Below are positions 16,343-25,633 of a stretch of DNA of 64,000 bases, in pieces. Positions within the stretch are counted from its first letter, which is position 1, and the number at the start of each line of letters is the position of its first letter. The translations under genes were made by a program, and so were the position numbers. Source of the stretch: Actinomycetospora chibensis (GTDB lineage Bacteria; Actinomycetota; Actinomycetes; Mycobacteriales; Pseudonocardiaceae); the NCBI RefSeq assembly GCF_028737215.1, contig NZ_JAQZAM010000002.1, positions 372,001 to 436,000 of the forward strand, written 5' to 3'. The notes under the pieces were generated by a model. That model made no database searches. It saw only the letters and a list, made by a program, of their open reading frames with translations, and was not told the origin of the DNA.

Positions 16343-19300
16343 TCACGCTCCGACCTCGTCGAGGTCGTCGGCGCCCTCGGCGTCGGTGTCATCGACGGGC
16401 TCGTTCGAGTGGTCGGGCGTCTCGACCTCCTCGTCGCGGGCTCGCCAGTGCGTGAGCTGCTCCGCCCGGTGCTCGGCTTCCTCTCGTGCGTCGGCGTCCT
16501 CGCGAGCACGGATCTCGGCGAGAGCGCGGTTCGCCTTCTCGACGGCTGCTGATGTCTCGTCGGCGGTGGGAACGCGCACGTGGTCTTCGGCCACGGGGCT
16601 CGGCTCCGAGGCGACCACCTCACGGATGTCGGGCCCGCTCGACTCGACCTCGTGGCCCTCGTCGTCGTGGTTCTCAGTGGCGGGTTCCACTTCCACGTCT
16701 TCGTGCCGGTGAAGGTCGTTCGGGCGATCCGTGACGTCGTCCTCGGTGACCTCGCGGTGGGTCTCGTCGTCTGCGATCTCTGCTCGGTGCGCAGCGAGCC
16801 ACTCGGTCGCGGTGGTGCGTTGCTCCGGTTCGGCGTCATCGACGTGGCGGGCGGCAAGCTCGGCCTTGGCACGTTCGGCGGCGGCTCGGGTGCCGGCTGT
16901 GTGGGCCAGCCACCGGGATCGGGCCTCGTCGAGCTCGCTGAGCTCGGCGGCACGCGCTTCGAGAGCACCGGCGAGGGTCGCGGTCTGTTGGGCCTCGCCG
17001 TGGAGCCGGCTCCGGTGGTCGGGGGCTGTAGAGGCGTCGGCCTCAGCCCGCCGGAGCTGCGCGTCCTGCTGGGCGCGAGTGGCGGCTTGATGGGTGCCGG
17101 CGAGCTCATTGGCGACATAGCGGGGTGCCCAGGCGGCCTCGCGCTCGTGGGCCCGTACGCGCATTCGGAGCTGTCCGTCCGAGAGCTCGAGCTCTTCGCG
17201 GTCGATCTCCGGTCGGCCGAGGGCGCGCCAGGCCGCACGGTAGGAGGCGTAGGCCTCGACCTTGCCGGGGCCCGGCGCGGGACCGAGCGCGTCCTCGTCG
17301 GCGTCGTGGCCGCTGAGCTCGCGCCAGGCGGCGACGGACCTCGCTCGGTCCTGCCACTGGTCGCGCTCGGCGAGCGAGTCGGGAACGGGACCGAGAGCAT
17401 CGGTGAGCCACCGTGGCGGGGCCTCGGCGAGCTGTTCGCCCATCTCAGCGCTGCGTCGATCGGCAGCCTCGGCGAGCGAGGTGAGGTAGCGGTCCCAGTC
17501 GGCCCGGCCAGTGGCCGGGGTCCAGTCGGTCCAGGTGCGACCCTCGGGATCGAAGGTGTGGGCGTCGCGGATGCGGCCGTGAACGACGTTGGTGAGGTTG
17601 CGCGCGCCGGCGAGGGGTCGGTCGGCGACTGCTTCGCGCAGGATGCTCTCCGGGTCGTGGCCGGCGAGTTCGGCGCGACGCAGGATGCGTGTCAGTGAGG
17701 CGGCGCCGTCCTCGGCGGCGAGACGGGCGCGGTCGTGGCCGGTGATGGTGCCCTGGACGACCAGCTCGTCGAGCCAGCGCCCGGTGCGCTCGGTAGCGGC
17801 CAGGTGCGCGGCATCGCTGAAGAGCTCCCCAGCGGTGCGGGTGCTGCCGGAGTCCATGGCGGACTCGGTCGCCGTGGTGAGCGCAGACGCGGACTCCATG
17901 CCGTCGTCGCGGGTCACGATCCCGGCCATGACAGCGACCGGGTCGCGGTGCACGGAGTGGTCTGCGGGCGAGCCGTCGGCGGGATCGATGGGTCCGGAGA
18001 TGGTGGCGACGTGGGCGGTGTTGGACTGTCGACCACGAGTGAGCCCGACGTAGCTCGCGGCACGACTGGTTCCGGGTGCGGCGACGAGGTGGCTCGTGTC
18101 GACGGTGAGGCCCTGGGTCGCGTGGACGGTGCCGGCGTAGGCCAGCGTCACGTCGGCGGCGACGTAGTCGCGGGGCAGAACCATTGGGTCGCCGAGGACC
18201 TCAGCGCCCTCGGAGCCGCGTCCGTGGACGGAGGCGACGGTCAGCGAGCCGTCCTCGCCGACGGCGGTGACGCGGTAGGTCTCCCGGTTGATCGGCCCAC
18301 GTCGATTGCCCTCGTGCCCGGTGAGCTCCCAGCCGTTACGGCGAGTGGCGACGAGGTCGCCGACACCGGCGTGGTTGCCGTCCCGTCCGAGCGGGGTGCC
18401 GTGCTCCTCGACGTGTCCGAGGCGGACCAGTTCGGCGCGCAGCGCGCCGGCAAGCCGGTCGGCTTGCTCGTTGGTGTCGACCACGAGTACCGAGTGGCGC
18501 CCGGCCAGGGTGTCGGCGAGCCAGGCGCGGCTGGCGGAGGCCTCGGCGTCGTCGAGGGTGCCGGCGTCGACGAGTCGCCCATGGCGGTGATAGTCGCGCA
18601 GCACGGTGTCGTCGCCGTCGCGCAGGCGCAGAGACGCTGGCCCTTCCCAGTCCTCGCGGAAGCGGCGGGTCTCGGTGAGCTCATAGCGGGCCCCGGTGTG
18701 GGCGAGCAGGTCCATGGCGCCGCCGGCTCCGACGGCGGCGAGCTGGCGGTGGTCACCGACCAGGAGAAGCTTCGCGCCGGCGGCGTCCACGTGCCCGTAG
18801 ATCGCGGCCAGGGCCGTGGTGTCGGTCATCGCGGACTCGTCGACCACGACGAGGTCGCCCGCCTGCAGACGCCATGTCGAGGTGTCGTCGACCTGCGCGC
18901 CTTGCGCGAGACGGTCTTGGGTGTCGAGCCAGCGTTTGACATTGCGGGCATCGAGGCCTTCGTCGGCGAGGACTCCGGTGGCGATCTGGCTGGTGGCGAG
19001 CCCGAACACGCGGCCCGCGGCGGCGCCGCGGAGTTCAGGATCGGACCAGGCTCTGGCGAGGGTGCCGACGACGAAGCTCTTGCCGGTCCCGGCGGGTCCG
19101 ACGAGGGTCTCGATTCGCGCGCCTGAGGTGAGGACGCCACGGACAGCGGCGGCCTGATCCACGCCGAGCTCGCGACCGGACTCCCGGAGCCCACCGAGGA
19201 ACCGGTCCGCGATCGCAGCCGGCGTCGCGGCGGCGTCCCCGCGGCGGGCGGCGGCGGTCATCGCGCGTTCGGTGTGGACGTGATCGGGGGTGGCATAGAG

Positions 19301-20773
19301 CTTCGCGCCGGGAGCGTCGTAGGCCGAGCGGCCGTTCGCCAGACGGAGCTCATCGGGCAGGGCATCGTCACCGGGGCGCGCGGCATCGAGCGGGGTCGAG
19401 AGCGCGAGCCCCTCGTCGGTGAGCCAGTCCAGCAGGCCGGCGACGTCGCCGCCGTCGGTCAGTCCGAGGGTGTCGGGCAGAGCGTCGTTGATCGCGCGGG
19501 TGAGGTCGGCGCGCGTCCAGGCGGCTTTGCGGGTCTGGACATCGGCCAGCGCGGTCTCGAGGACCTCCTTCGGTGACCACTCGCCTGCCGCAGGAGGGTC
19601 CTGGTCGCGGGCGTTCAGGGCGTCAGCGGCGACGGCGCCCAGCCCCCCGGCGACCTCGCCGCGCAGCTGGGCGTCGACACGGTCGAGGAACTGGCTGCGT
19701 GTCTCTCCGTCGTGGGACTTCGCCTGGCGGGTCGCCATGGTGGCCTGCCGCGAGAGTCGGTCGCGCTCGAGGCCGTTGGCTTCCCGATCATGGTGCGCTT
19801 CGAAGTCGCCGATCAGCTCCGCGGCCTTCTCGGTGACCGCGCGGCGCCGCGAGGAGAACAGGTCGGTGACCGTGTCGTCGATACCCACGACCTCGCGGGC
19901 CTTGCCGTCCGGGCGCATCGCCAGCCGCAGCCCGAGCGCTCGGGCGAGGTGCTCCTCGGTGGTGCGCTCGCCCACCGCGGCCGCGGCGGGCCGGAACTTG
20001 TGGATCGCCCGCGAGTCGAGGGTGCGCCACTCGTCGTCCTCGTCACCGGGGGCGCGGTTGAGGATCGGATTGTGGATGTGCAGCTGCGGGTCGTGGTCGC
20101 GGGAGTCGTGCTGGAAGAACGACGCCACGACCCAGCCGTGCGCGTCGACCCACCGTCCGGCGGCGCCGCCGTGGTGCCCGACGCGGGCGTAGCCGGCCTT
20201 GTCCTGCAGGTACGTGAGAGCAGCGTTGTTGCCCGCCCAGATGGCGTCCTCGACGGCTTGGCGGTACTCGCCCCACGCCGCGGCGGCCTCGTCGTCGCCG
20301 GCGGCGTGGGCCTTGACCTCCTCGGCCTCGAACGCGGTGTGCAGCACGGTGACGCTCTTCTGAACGCTGAACGTGGCGTCGAGGAAGGCAACGTTGTGGC
20401 GGGCCTGCTTGCCCGCCTCGACCTGTAGTTCAGCGCGGCGTTCAGCGCTGGCGTCGGGCTCTCGTTCAAGCGCGGCGGCGTACAACTCATCCTCGCCGGC
20501 GTAGCGCCGTCCGGTATGACCGAGGGTCGGGACCTCGTCCCACCGCTCCGGGGCAGAGAAGCCGTCGTGCCGTGGGTCGAGGAAGCGTTCGTAGATCCCG
20601 CGCATGTCCTGGGCATCGACGAGCCCGCTCAGACCGAGCTTCTCCGCGCCGGCGCCCCACCAGCGTCCGGGCGGCTCGCCGTCGGTGACCGCGCCGGTGT
20701 AGTAGGACTCGCGGCCGGTCGCGACTTCGTTGAGCAGGTAGTCCGGGGAGTAGCCGGACGAGACGCTCAGCAT
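16343..20773 (-). CDS. traA: MobF relaxase-helicase (TraA/TrwC type)
   Basis: About 1476 residues. The N-terminal TrwC relaxase domain starts MLSVSSGYSPDYLLNEVATG; Tyr24/25 (ESYYTGA) are the candidate nicking tyrosines, and the HUH metal site is DPQLHIHN near residue 234. A RecD-like helicase follows with Walker A GPAGTGKS near 560 and Walker B VVVDESAM near 643. A long helical C-terminus ends in an acidic tail containing EQLTHW. It would nick oriT, stay bound to the 5' end and unwind the transferred strand. ATG 20773 is chosen by family N-terminus; the upstream ribosome site is weak. It is the last gene of the transfer operon. Confidence 0.93.
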   Translation of the reverse strand: MLSVSSGYSPDYLLNEVATGRESYYTGAVTDGEPPGRWWGAGAEKLGLSGLVDAQDMRGIYERFLDPRHDGFSAPERWDEVPTLGHTGRRYAGEDELYAAALEREPDASAERRAELQVEAGKQARHNVAFLDATFSVQKSVTVLHTAFEAEEVKAHAAGDDEAAAAWGEYRQAVEDAIWAGNNAALTYLQDKAGYARVGHHGGAAGRWVDAHGWVVASFFQHDSRDHDPQLHIHNPILNRAPGDEDDEWRTLDSRAIHKFRPAAAAVGERTTEEHLARALGLRLAMRPDGKAREVVGIDDTVTDLFSSRRRAVTEKAAELIGDFEAHHDREANGLERDRLSRQATMATRQAKSHDGETRSQFLDRVDAQLRGEVAGGLGAVAADALNARDQDPPAAGEWSPKEVLETALADVQTRKAAWTRADLTRAINDALPDTLGLTDGGDVAGLLDWLTDEGLALSTPLDAARPGDDALPDELRLANGRSAYDAPGAKLYATPDHVHTERAMTAAARRGDAAATPAAIADRFLGGLRESGRELGVDQAAAVRGVLTSGARIETLVGPAGTGKSFVVGTLARAWSDPELRGAAAGRVFGLATSQIATGVLADEGLDARNVKRWLDTQDRLAQGAQVDDTSTWRLQAGDLVVVDESAMTDTTALAAIYGHVDAAGAKLLLVGDHRQLAAVGAGGAMDLLAHTGARYELTETRRFREDWEGPASLRLRDGDDTVLRDYHRHGRLVDAGTLDDAEASASRAWLADTLAGRHSVLVVDTNEQADRLAGALRAELVRLGHVEEHGTPLGRDGNHAGVGDLVATRRNGWELTGHEGNRRGPINRETYRVTAVGEDGSLTVASVHGRGSEGAEVLGDPMVLPRDYVAADVTLAYAGTVHATQGLTVDTSHLVAAPGTSRAASYVGLTRGRQSNTAHVATISGPIDPADGSPADHSVHRDPVAVMAGIVTRDDGMESASALTTATESAMDSGSTRTAGELFSDAAHLAATERTGRWLDELVVQGTITGHDRARLAAEDGAASLTRILRRAELAGHDPESILREAVADRPLAGARNLTNVVHGRIRDAHTFDPEGRTWTDWTPATGRADWDRYLTSLAEAADRRSAEMGEQLAEAPPRWLTDALGPVPDSLAERDQWQDRARSVAAWRELSGHDADEDALGPAPGPGKVEAYASYRAAWRALGRPEIDREELELSDGQLRMRVRAHEREAAWAPRYVANELAGTHQAATRAQQDAQLRRAEADASTAPDHRSRLHGEAQQTATLAGALEARAAELSELDEARSRWLAHTAGTRAAAERAKAELAARHVDDAEPEQRTTATEWLAAHRAEIADDETHREVTEDDVTDRPNDLHRHEDVEVEPATENHDDEGHEVESSGPDIREVVASEPSPVAEDHVRVPTADETSAAVEKANRALAEIRAREDADAREEAEHRAEQLTHWRARDEEVETPDHSNEPVDDTDAEGADDLDEVGA

Positions 20774-21066
20774 TCGGACGACCCATTGAAGATCGACAGT
20801 CGCCTTGCAGCGCGCCGCATGACGGCTTGCGTCGATGTCGGCCGGCCGAAGGCCGGCCACCACCCTCGGATCGTGATGCCTAGGTGTGCGTCTTCTGATC
20901 TTTCCCTTGATCTTTTCGTCCCGGTGTCTTGTTGGTCGTGTCTGGTCGTCTGTTCGGCGTAGTGATCGGTGTCGGGAAGTGGTCGTGCTCTTGGTTCTTG
21001 CTCTTGTCCTTGTCGTTGGTCGTGGTCGGTGCTGCTGGTTGTGGTGATCGGCGCTTCGATGGTCAC
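20767..21066 (-). CDS. Possible small coupled gene upstream of the relaxase
   Basis: A 99-residue frame starts at GTG 21066, overlapping the stop of the DUF2637 gene (GTGA), and ends inside the relaxase start (ATGCTGA). Both ends therefore look translationally coupled. The predicted protein is hydrophilic and rich in Gln, Asp, Arg and Thr. Its codon use is unlike its neighbours (many A-ending codons), and the stretch also looks like an oriT. It may be a coupled leader, a real small protein or a non-coding transfer origin. Confidence 0.35.
   Translation of the reverse strand: MTIEAPITTTSSTDHDQRQGQEQEPRARPLPDTDHYAEQTTRHDQQDTGTKRSRERSEDAHLGITIRGWWPAFGRPTSTQAVMRRAARRLSIFNGSSEC
20774..21062. other. 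Candidate oriT region with inverted repeat
   Basis: Directly upstream of the relaxase gene. It contains a perfect hairpin, GGCCGGCC-GAA-GGCCGGCC (20840-20858). From about 20880 to 21055 follows a stretch that is poor in A and rich in T and G on the plus strand, with short GGTCGT/GTTGGTCGTG-type repeats, clearly different from the surrounding base composition. Transfer origins often lie beside their relaxase gene and combine a hairpin with a skewed, lower-GC stretch. The nic site cannot be placed by eye. Confidence 0.4.
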
Positions 21067-21938
21067 GGCTGGGCCTCGTCGGTGGTGTCCGGGTCGGTGA
21101 TGTTGATCAGGTGGAGGGGCAGCGGTCGGTCTCGGAGCGCTTTCAGCGCGGCGGCGGCGGTGCCTCGGGACACACCGGCGGCGGTCTCGAGCTCGGTGAC
21201 GGTGGGCCAGGCGCCGTGGCGCTGGGCGTGCCGCGACGCGGCGGCCTCAGCCCGGTCGCGAGCGGGCGAGGACGCAGGCCTCGACCGCGGCGGATCGCCA
21301 GAGGCGTCTCCTGCATCGCGGTGGTCGGCTGATTCTGTTGCGCCGCTCGGCGCCGCCTGTACGGGCGGCGGGAGGACCTCGGGCTGAACGGCGGGAGCGG
21401 TGAACGGCCCGGTCTGAACGCTGCTGCGCTGAACGACCACCTCGTCGAGCGCCTCGTTGCGGTCCCGACGCGGCTGAACGGCGCGCTTCGTCGATGGGTC
21501 GGCGGTGGCGAGGAGGTAGAGCAGGTGGGCGACCACGGCTGCGGCGACGGCCGGCCAGGCGCCGAGCCCGAAGCGCAGTGCGGGCGCGACCTCGACGGTG
21601 GGTCCGCCGGCGAGGTACGTGGCCTGGGCGAGCCCGGAGAGCCCGGCGGCGGTGACGACGACAGCCCACGCATAGCGAGCTGCGCCGTCGCGGAGCCGGG
21701 CGGTGGCGCTGTAAGCGACCAGCGCGAGCCCGTCGGTGATCAGCGGGTAGAGCCAGGCGATCCCGGTCGGTACCCGGGCGGCGACGGCGACCTCGAACAG
21801 GCCGTGGGCGGTGGCGATGGCTGCGCCGAGCGCGACGGCCAGTCCCGGGAGCCACAGCAGCGCGCCCTGCGCGCCCGATGGGGACACCCGTTCCACCGGG
21901 GCGTCGAGGTCCACCTGGTTCTCGGTCACCGGCCTCAC
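21063..21938 (-). CDS. DUF2637 membrane protein with C-terminal winged helix
   Basis: About 291 residues. The N-terminal half has four membrane helices of the DUF2637 type (LPGLAVALGAAIATAHGLFE and following), common on actinobacterial conjugative elements. A long Pro/Ala-rich linker leads to a C-terminal helix-turn-helix-like part (WPTVTELETAAGVSRGTAAA). It may link membrane transfer functions and DNA binding. GTG 21938 overlaps the stop of the upstream gene. Confidence 0.75.
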   Translation of the reverse strand: MRPVTENQVDLDAPVERVSPSGAQGALLWLPGLAVALGAAIATAHGLFEVAVAARVPTGIAWLYPLITDGLALVAYSATARLRDGAARYAWAVVVTAAGLSGLAQATYLAGGPTVEVAPALRFGLGAWPAVAAAVVAHLLYLLATADPSTKRAVQPRRDRNEALDEVVVQRSSVQTGPFTAPAVQPEVLPPPVQAAPSGATESADHRDAGDASGDPPRSRPASSPARDRAEAAASRHAQRHGAWPTVTELETAAGVSRGTAAAALKALRDRPLPLHLINITDPDTTDEAQP

Positions 21939-22291
21939 CCCGCGTCCGCGTCGGCGGCGGCGTGCTCACCGGCGCGGTCTTCGCCATGCCAGCGGGCAAG
22001 CTGCTCGCGGCGGCTCTGCTGGGTCTGTTCGTTGTCCCGGTCCGCGGCACGGGGGTCGGCGGCCTGGGCCGCGATGGGTCGCCTCGCCGGGTCGCGAGCT
22101 GCTTGCCGGTCGAGGTCGGCGACCGCTTGGCGGAGGTCGTCGAGGGAGCCGCAGAAGCAGTGGAACTGGTCGGGCGCGATCGCATTCATGTGTGCGAAGT
22201 AGATGTCGCTGAGCCGGTCCCATTCGGCGCGTTCGACCTTTTCGCGGGCTCGCTGCTCGGCGCGGGTCTCGGCCTCCCCGGCGGCGGTCAT
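21935..22291 (-). CDS. Small transfer-operon protein with EQLARW tail motif
   Basis: A 118-residue soluble protein, helical and charged. It contains CFCGSLDDLRQAV, with a Cys-x-Cys pair, and ends with RREQLARWHGED. The last motif is nearly identical to the tail of the protein at 23013-23732 and related to the relaxase tail. ATG 22291 overlaps the stop of the DUF4913 gene by four bases. No function assigned. Confidence 0.6.
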   Translation of the reverse strand: MTAAGEAETRAEQRAREKVERAEWDRLSDIYFAHMNAIAPDQFHCFCGSLDDLRQAVADLDRQAARDPARRPIAAQAADPRAADRDNEQTQQSRREQLARWHGEDRAGEHAAADADAG

Positions 22292-23016
22292 CGAGACCAC
22301 CCGCTGCGCGCGGAGGTGCCGTTGACGGCTGCGCTGATACCGGAACCGGTGCGTTCCGCCGGATCGTTGGAGCCCGGCTCCGGGGGCGCGTCGTCGCGGG
22401 CGGCGGCCCACCACCAAGCGATCGACGTCGTGGCCTCCACACCGGGCACCGGGGCGGCGCCAAGCGGTGCGCTGTTCCAGCCGGGTCGGGTCTGGTGGCG
22501 TTCTCGGGAGCACGAGCCGACCGCGGTACGCAGTCGACGGACGACCCCGGGGCGTTGACGGTCGTGCCAGTCCCCGGCCAGCTGCACCGAGGCCCCACGG
22601 CCCTCATAGGCAGCGCGCCAGGCGTACATGAGCCAGAGCAGCTCCTCGACCACATCGGCATGCCAGAGCCAGCATTCGGGCAACACCGCCGCACCGTCGG
22701 GGTAGCGCAGGAAGATCGCGTGCAGCCACCGGCACAGCTCGTCGAGCAGCCCTGCGAGTGCTTCGGAGTCGGTGGGTGCGGCCAGCCAGGTCGGCGCGAT
22801 GGTCGGGCCAGGTCGCGCCGGCGCGGCTGCAACGGCGTCGGCGAGCTGGGCGACGGTACGGGCCAGGTCGTCGACCCGGGTCGGTGTCCCGACGAGCTCC
22901 TCAAGGCTGCGGCGCAGCCCGTCGACCTCGCGGGCGAGGCCGGCGAGGGCCTCCACCCGGGCGAACTCGTCTCCGTCGCTCCCGCCGCCGGGTTGTCCTG
23001 GTGGGCGGCGGCTCAT
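22288..23016 (-). CDS. DUF4913-like protein
   Basis: A 242-residue protein. The N-terminal third is helical, with a possible coiled coil (VEALAGLAREVDGLRRSLEE). The middle shows the Trp/His-rich pattern of DUF4913: CRWLHAIFLRY, then ECWLWHADVVEELLWLMYAW, then DWHDRQRPGVVRRL. DUF4913 proteins occur on actinobacterial plasmids and conjugative elements; their role is unknown. ATG 23016 overlaps the stop of the upstream gene by four bases. Confidence 0.7.
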   Translation of the reverse strand: MSRRPPGQPGGGSDGDEFARVEALAGLAREVDGLRRSLEELVGTPTRVDDLARTVAQLADAVAAAPARPGPTIAPTWLAAPTDSEALAGLLDELCRWLHAIFLRYPDGAAVLPECWLWHADVVEELLWLMYAWRAAYEGRGASVQLAGDWHDRQRPGVVRRLRTAVGSCSRERHQTRPGWNSAPLGAAPVPGVEATTSIAWWWAAARDDAPPEPGSNDPAERTGSGISAAVNGTSARSGWSR

Positions 23017-23732
23017 CGATCCCACCCCGGCTCGCCGTCGCCCTGCGTCTCTTGCTGCATGTTCGAGGCGGCACCCGTGGCGCTGTGGTCGTCGTCGTTC
23101 CAGCGGGCCAGCTGCTCGCGCCGTTGCTCGCTGTCGATCTCGCCCTCGGCGCTCGCCTCGCGGACGGCGATCGCGAGGCGCAGGTCCTCGATGCGCTGAC
23201 GCAGTCGGTCGGGGCCATTCGGGTGCGCGGTGTCGTGCGTCTTGGCCGGGTCGCACGTCCCGGCCGCCCAGGTACCGGTCGAGGACCACCGACGTCCCTG
23301 GGTGTCGGTGAACGGCCCGCGATCATCGCCCTCAGGGGAATCGAGGGCGGCCTCGTCGGCGAGGTCGTCGAGGGCGTCCTGCTCAGGCGGCGGGGCGAGC
23401 TCGGCGAGGGCCTCGAGCCGCCGGTACTCCGCCCACGCGTGCGGGTCGTGGTCGTGGGCCCAATCGGAATGGACGGCCCGCTCGCGGGCTGCGTCGAGGG
23501 CATCGTCGACCTCGGTGGTCGGCGGCCGCGACCAGCCCGGGGCGGGCAAGGTGTTCTCCTCGAGCCATGCGGTACGCGCCGTGGCTTCCGCGTCCGAGGC
23601 CGGCTCGCGCCAGTCCGGGTCGCCGTACTCCGCGGCCGGGTTGAATCGCGAGGTCTCGTCAGGACGGCTGTTCAGGTAGGCCACGTGCTCCGTACCGGTC
23701 CATAGGCCCTTCGTCGGGTCCGGCGTGGTCAT
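23013..23732 (-). CDS. Hypothetical transfer-operon protein with EQLARW tail motif
   Basis: A 239-residue acidic soluble protein. It begins with a conserved-looking segment (TEHVAYLNSRPDETSRFNPA) and ends with EQRREQLARWNDDD, a motif shared with the protein at 21935-22291 and echoed in the relaxase. ATG 23732 makes a 4-base overlap with the traD stop, so I prefer it over the ATG at 23741. No family recognised. Confidence 0.6.
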   Translation of the reverse strand: MTTPDPTKGLWTGTEHVAYLNSRPDETSRFNPAAEYGDPDWREPASDAEATARTAWLEENTLPAPGWSRPPTTEVDDALDAARERAVHSDWAHDHDPHAWAEYRRLEALAELAPPPEQDALDDLADEAALDSPEGDDRGPFTDTQGRRWSSTGTWAAGTCDPAKTHDTAHPNGPDRLRQRIEDLRLAIAVREASAEGEIDSEQRREQLARWNDDDHSATGAASNMQQETQGDGEPGWDR

Positions 23733-25633
23733 CGCAACCATGTCCCTTCACCGTGGTGATTGCGGTCCTGCTCGCCGAGCACGGGTGGGGCGACCGGGTC
23801 GACGTCGATCACCAGTGGCCGCGCGTCCTCCGAGCGCGGTGTGGGACCCGGAGTAGTGCGTCGGCGGGCGGTGACCAGTCGGTGCCACCAGGCGCCGATC
23901 GCGGAGGCTCGGTGGCGTGGAGCGGAGACCCGGCGCCGCAGCGCTCCGACGCCGACGTCAGCCCATGCACGCGCCCGCTGCCAGCGGCCTCGCCATCCGG
24001 TAGCGACAAGCTGCCGCTGGGCACGCACGTCGCAGCGGGTCCAGGCCATGCGGGCTCGTCCGATCACCGGTGCGATCCCTCGCCGGTACACGACGACCTT
24101 CCCGGCCGGCAGGTTCGCGAGCTGGGCAGGAGCGAGCACGGGAACCTTGCGCACCGTCTTGCTTGCGACCCGGCCGCGCATGTCGGTGGTGGTGATCCGC
24201 TCATCGCGTTCGCCGGCAAGGGTCGACCAGAACTGCAGGTCGGCCTGGTCGCGGGTGCCGCCGAACAGCAGGACCGAGCCGGTGTTGTTCAGGATGGTGG
24301 CGGTCTTGTGTTCCCCGTAGCGGGCCAGCAGCTGGGCGCGGGACTGGAACGGCGCGATGATCGTGACCCCGCGCCCTCCCATGTCTGCGGTCCAGTTCTC
24401 CAACGGGACAGGGCTGATCAGCGCCGCCTCGTCGAGCGCCAGCAGCAGCGGGGGATCGAGCCGCCCCGACGGCTTGGCGACCGCGAGCCGACGGGCCTCG
24501 CGGGCGATGTGCCCGGTCAGGGCGCAGACCAACGACCCGGTGTCGGCTTCCTCGGCGCCGAGCAGGAACACCGTGGCCCGCGAAGAGAGCAGCTCCTCCA
24601 CGTCGAAGAGCTGGTCGGTCGGCGCTGCGGCGGCTGCGGCGTCGGGATGGTTGAGCCACCCCAGCGCCGGCATGATCGAGTTGGTGATGGAGGTGCGGGT
24701 GCGGTCGTTGGTCTCGACGAACTGCTCCGCGGCCTTCTCGAAGGACTCCACCTGGCTGCGCCGCAGTAGCGCCGGCACCTCGCGGGCGGCGCGGGCGTTG
24801 TCGGCAACCCAACCGAGGACATCGCGCATCGACCCGCCGCCGAGCGCGGCCGCGTGCAACAGGGCCGCGAGCACCCGGCGGGCCTGGGCGTCCCATCGCT
24901 CCGCGTCTCCGCTGCCCGCCCTCGAGGTCGCGGAGACCATGTCGGTGGCCCGCTCCATCGCGGTCACCGGGTCGGTGCAGCCGATCAGCGGGTCGAAGCT
25001 GATCGTCGAGCGCAGACCGCCGAGCCCGACCGGGTTGAACACGAACACCGGCCCGCGGGTCTTCTGCCGGATCGGGGCGCACAGCTCGAGCAGGTCGGTG
25101 CGGGTGGAGGTGACGACCGCGGCGCCGGGGGCGTCGAGGACCCGACCTGCGAGCCAGCCTGTCTTCCCGGTGCGTGGCCCGCCGAAGACCAGGGTCACGT
25201 CCTCGATCGAGGACCACACTCGCTGCACCCCGACTCGGCACAGCTCGACACCGACTGCGCTGGTCGGCACACCCAGTCGCTCCCGCCGCGACAATGACGC
25301 CAGCGAGGGGCGGACCGTGCACGCCCGTCGGCGGGTCGCGACCGTTCCTGCGTGACGGGCCACGTCCAAGCTTGAGGCGACCCCGGCGCGGCGCCGGGAC
25401 CGCGCCGACCACCGGAGCACGGTGGCGCGCGAGCGTGACCAGCGGTGCCAGCCCAGCAGCAGCAACACCGCGCCGGCGATGACCCACACGGGCCAGGGCA
25501 GAGCCTGGACCAGCGTCGTCGCCGGCAAGCTCGTGAACGCCCCGCACACCAACGCCTGGCGGATCGCGCCGCGGATGACCAGCAGCGCGGTCAACCCGAC
25601 CATCAGCACCAGGATCAGTAGCGTCGAGATCAT
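23729..25633 (-). CDS. VirD4/TraD-like coupling protein
   Basis: About 634 residues. Two N-terminal membrane helices (about 1-60) are followed by an ATPase domain with Walker A FGGPRTGKTGW near residue 155 and Walker B PLLLALDEAALI near 398. The TraG/VirD4 C-terminal part includes ILNNTGSVLLFGGTRDQADL. Such proteins bring the relaxase-DNA complex to the membrane transfer channel. ATG 25633 overlaps the upstream stop by four bases; a longer frame to 25852 lies within the upstream gene. No VirB4-like partner is visible in the window. Confidence 0.9.
   Translation of the reverse strand: MISTLLILVLMVGLTALLVIRGAIRQALVCGAFTSLPATTLVQALPWPVWVIAGAVLLLLGWHRWSRSRATVLRWSARSRRRAGVASSLDVARHAGTVATRRRACTVRPSLASLSRRERLGVPTSAVGVELCRVGVQRVWSSIEDVTLVFGGPRTGKTGWLAGRVLDAPGAAVVTSTRTDLLELCAPIRQKTRGPVFVFNPVGLGGLRSTISFDPLIGCTDPVTAMERATDMVSATSRAGSGDAERWDAQARRVLAALLHAAALGGGSMRDVLGWVADNARAAREVPALLRRSQVESFEKAAEQFVETNDRTRTSITNSIMPALGWLNHPDAAAAAAPTDQLFDVEELLSSRATVFLLGAEEADTGSLVCALTGHIAREARRLAVAKPSGRLDPPLLLALDEAALISPVPLENWTADMGGRGVTIIAPFQSRAQLLARYGEHKTATILNNTGSVLLFGGTRDQADLQFWSTLAGERDERITTTDMRGRVASKTVRKVPVLAPAQLANLPAGKVVVYRRGIAPVIGRARMAWTRCDVRAQRQLVATGWRGRWQRARAWADVGVGALRRRVSAPRHRASAIGAWWHRLVTARRRTTPGPTPRSEDARPLVIDVDPVAPPVLGEQDRNHHGEGTWLR

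Noticed and set aside
17735-19126. Plus-strand frame opposite the relaxase
   Set aside because: Gly/Val-rich antisense sequence; the relaxase frame carries all motifs.
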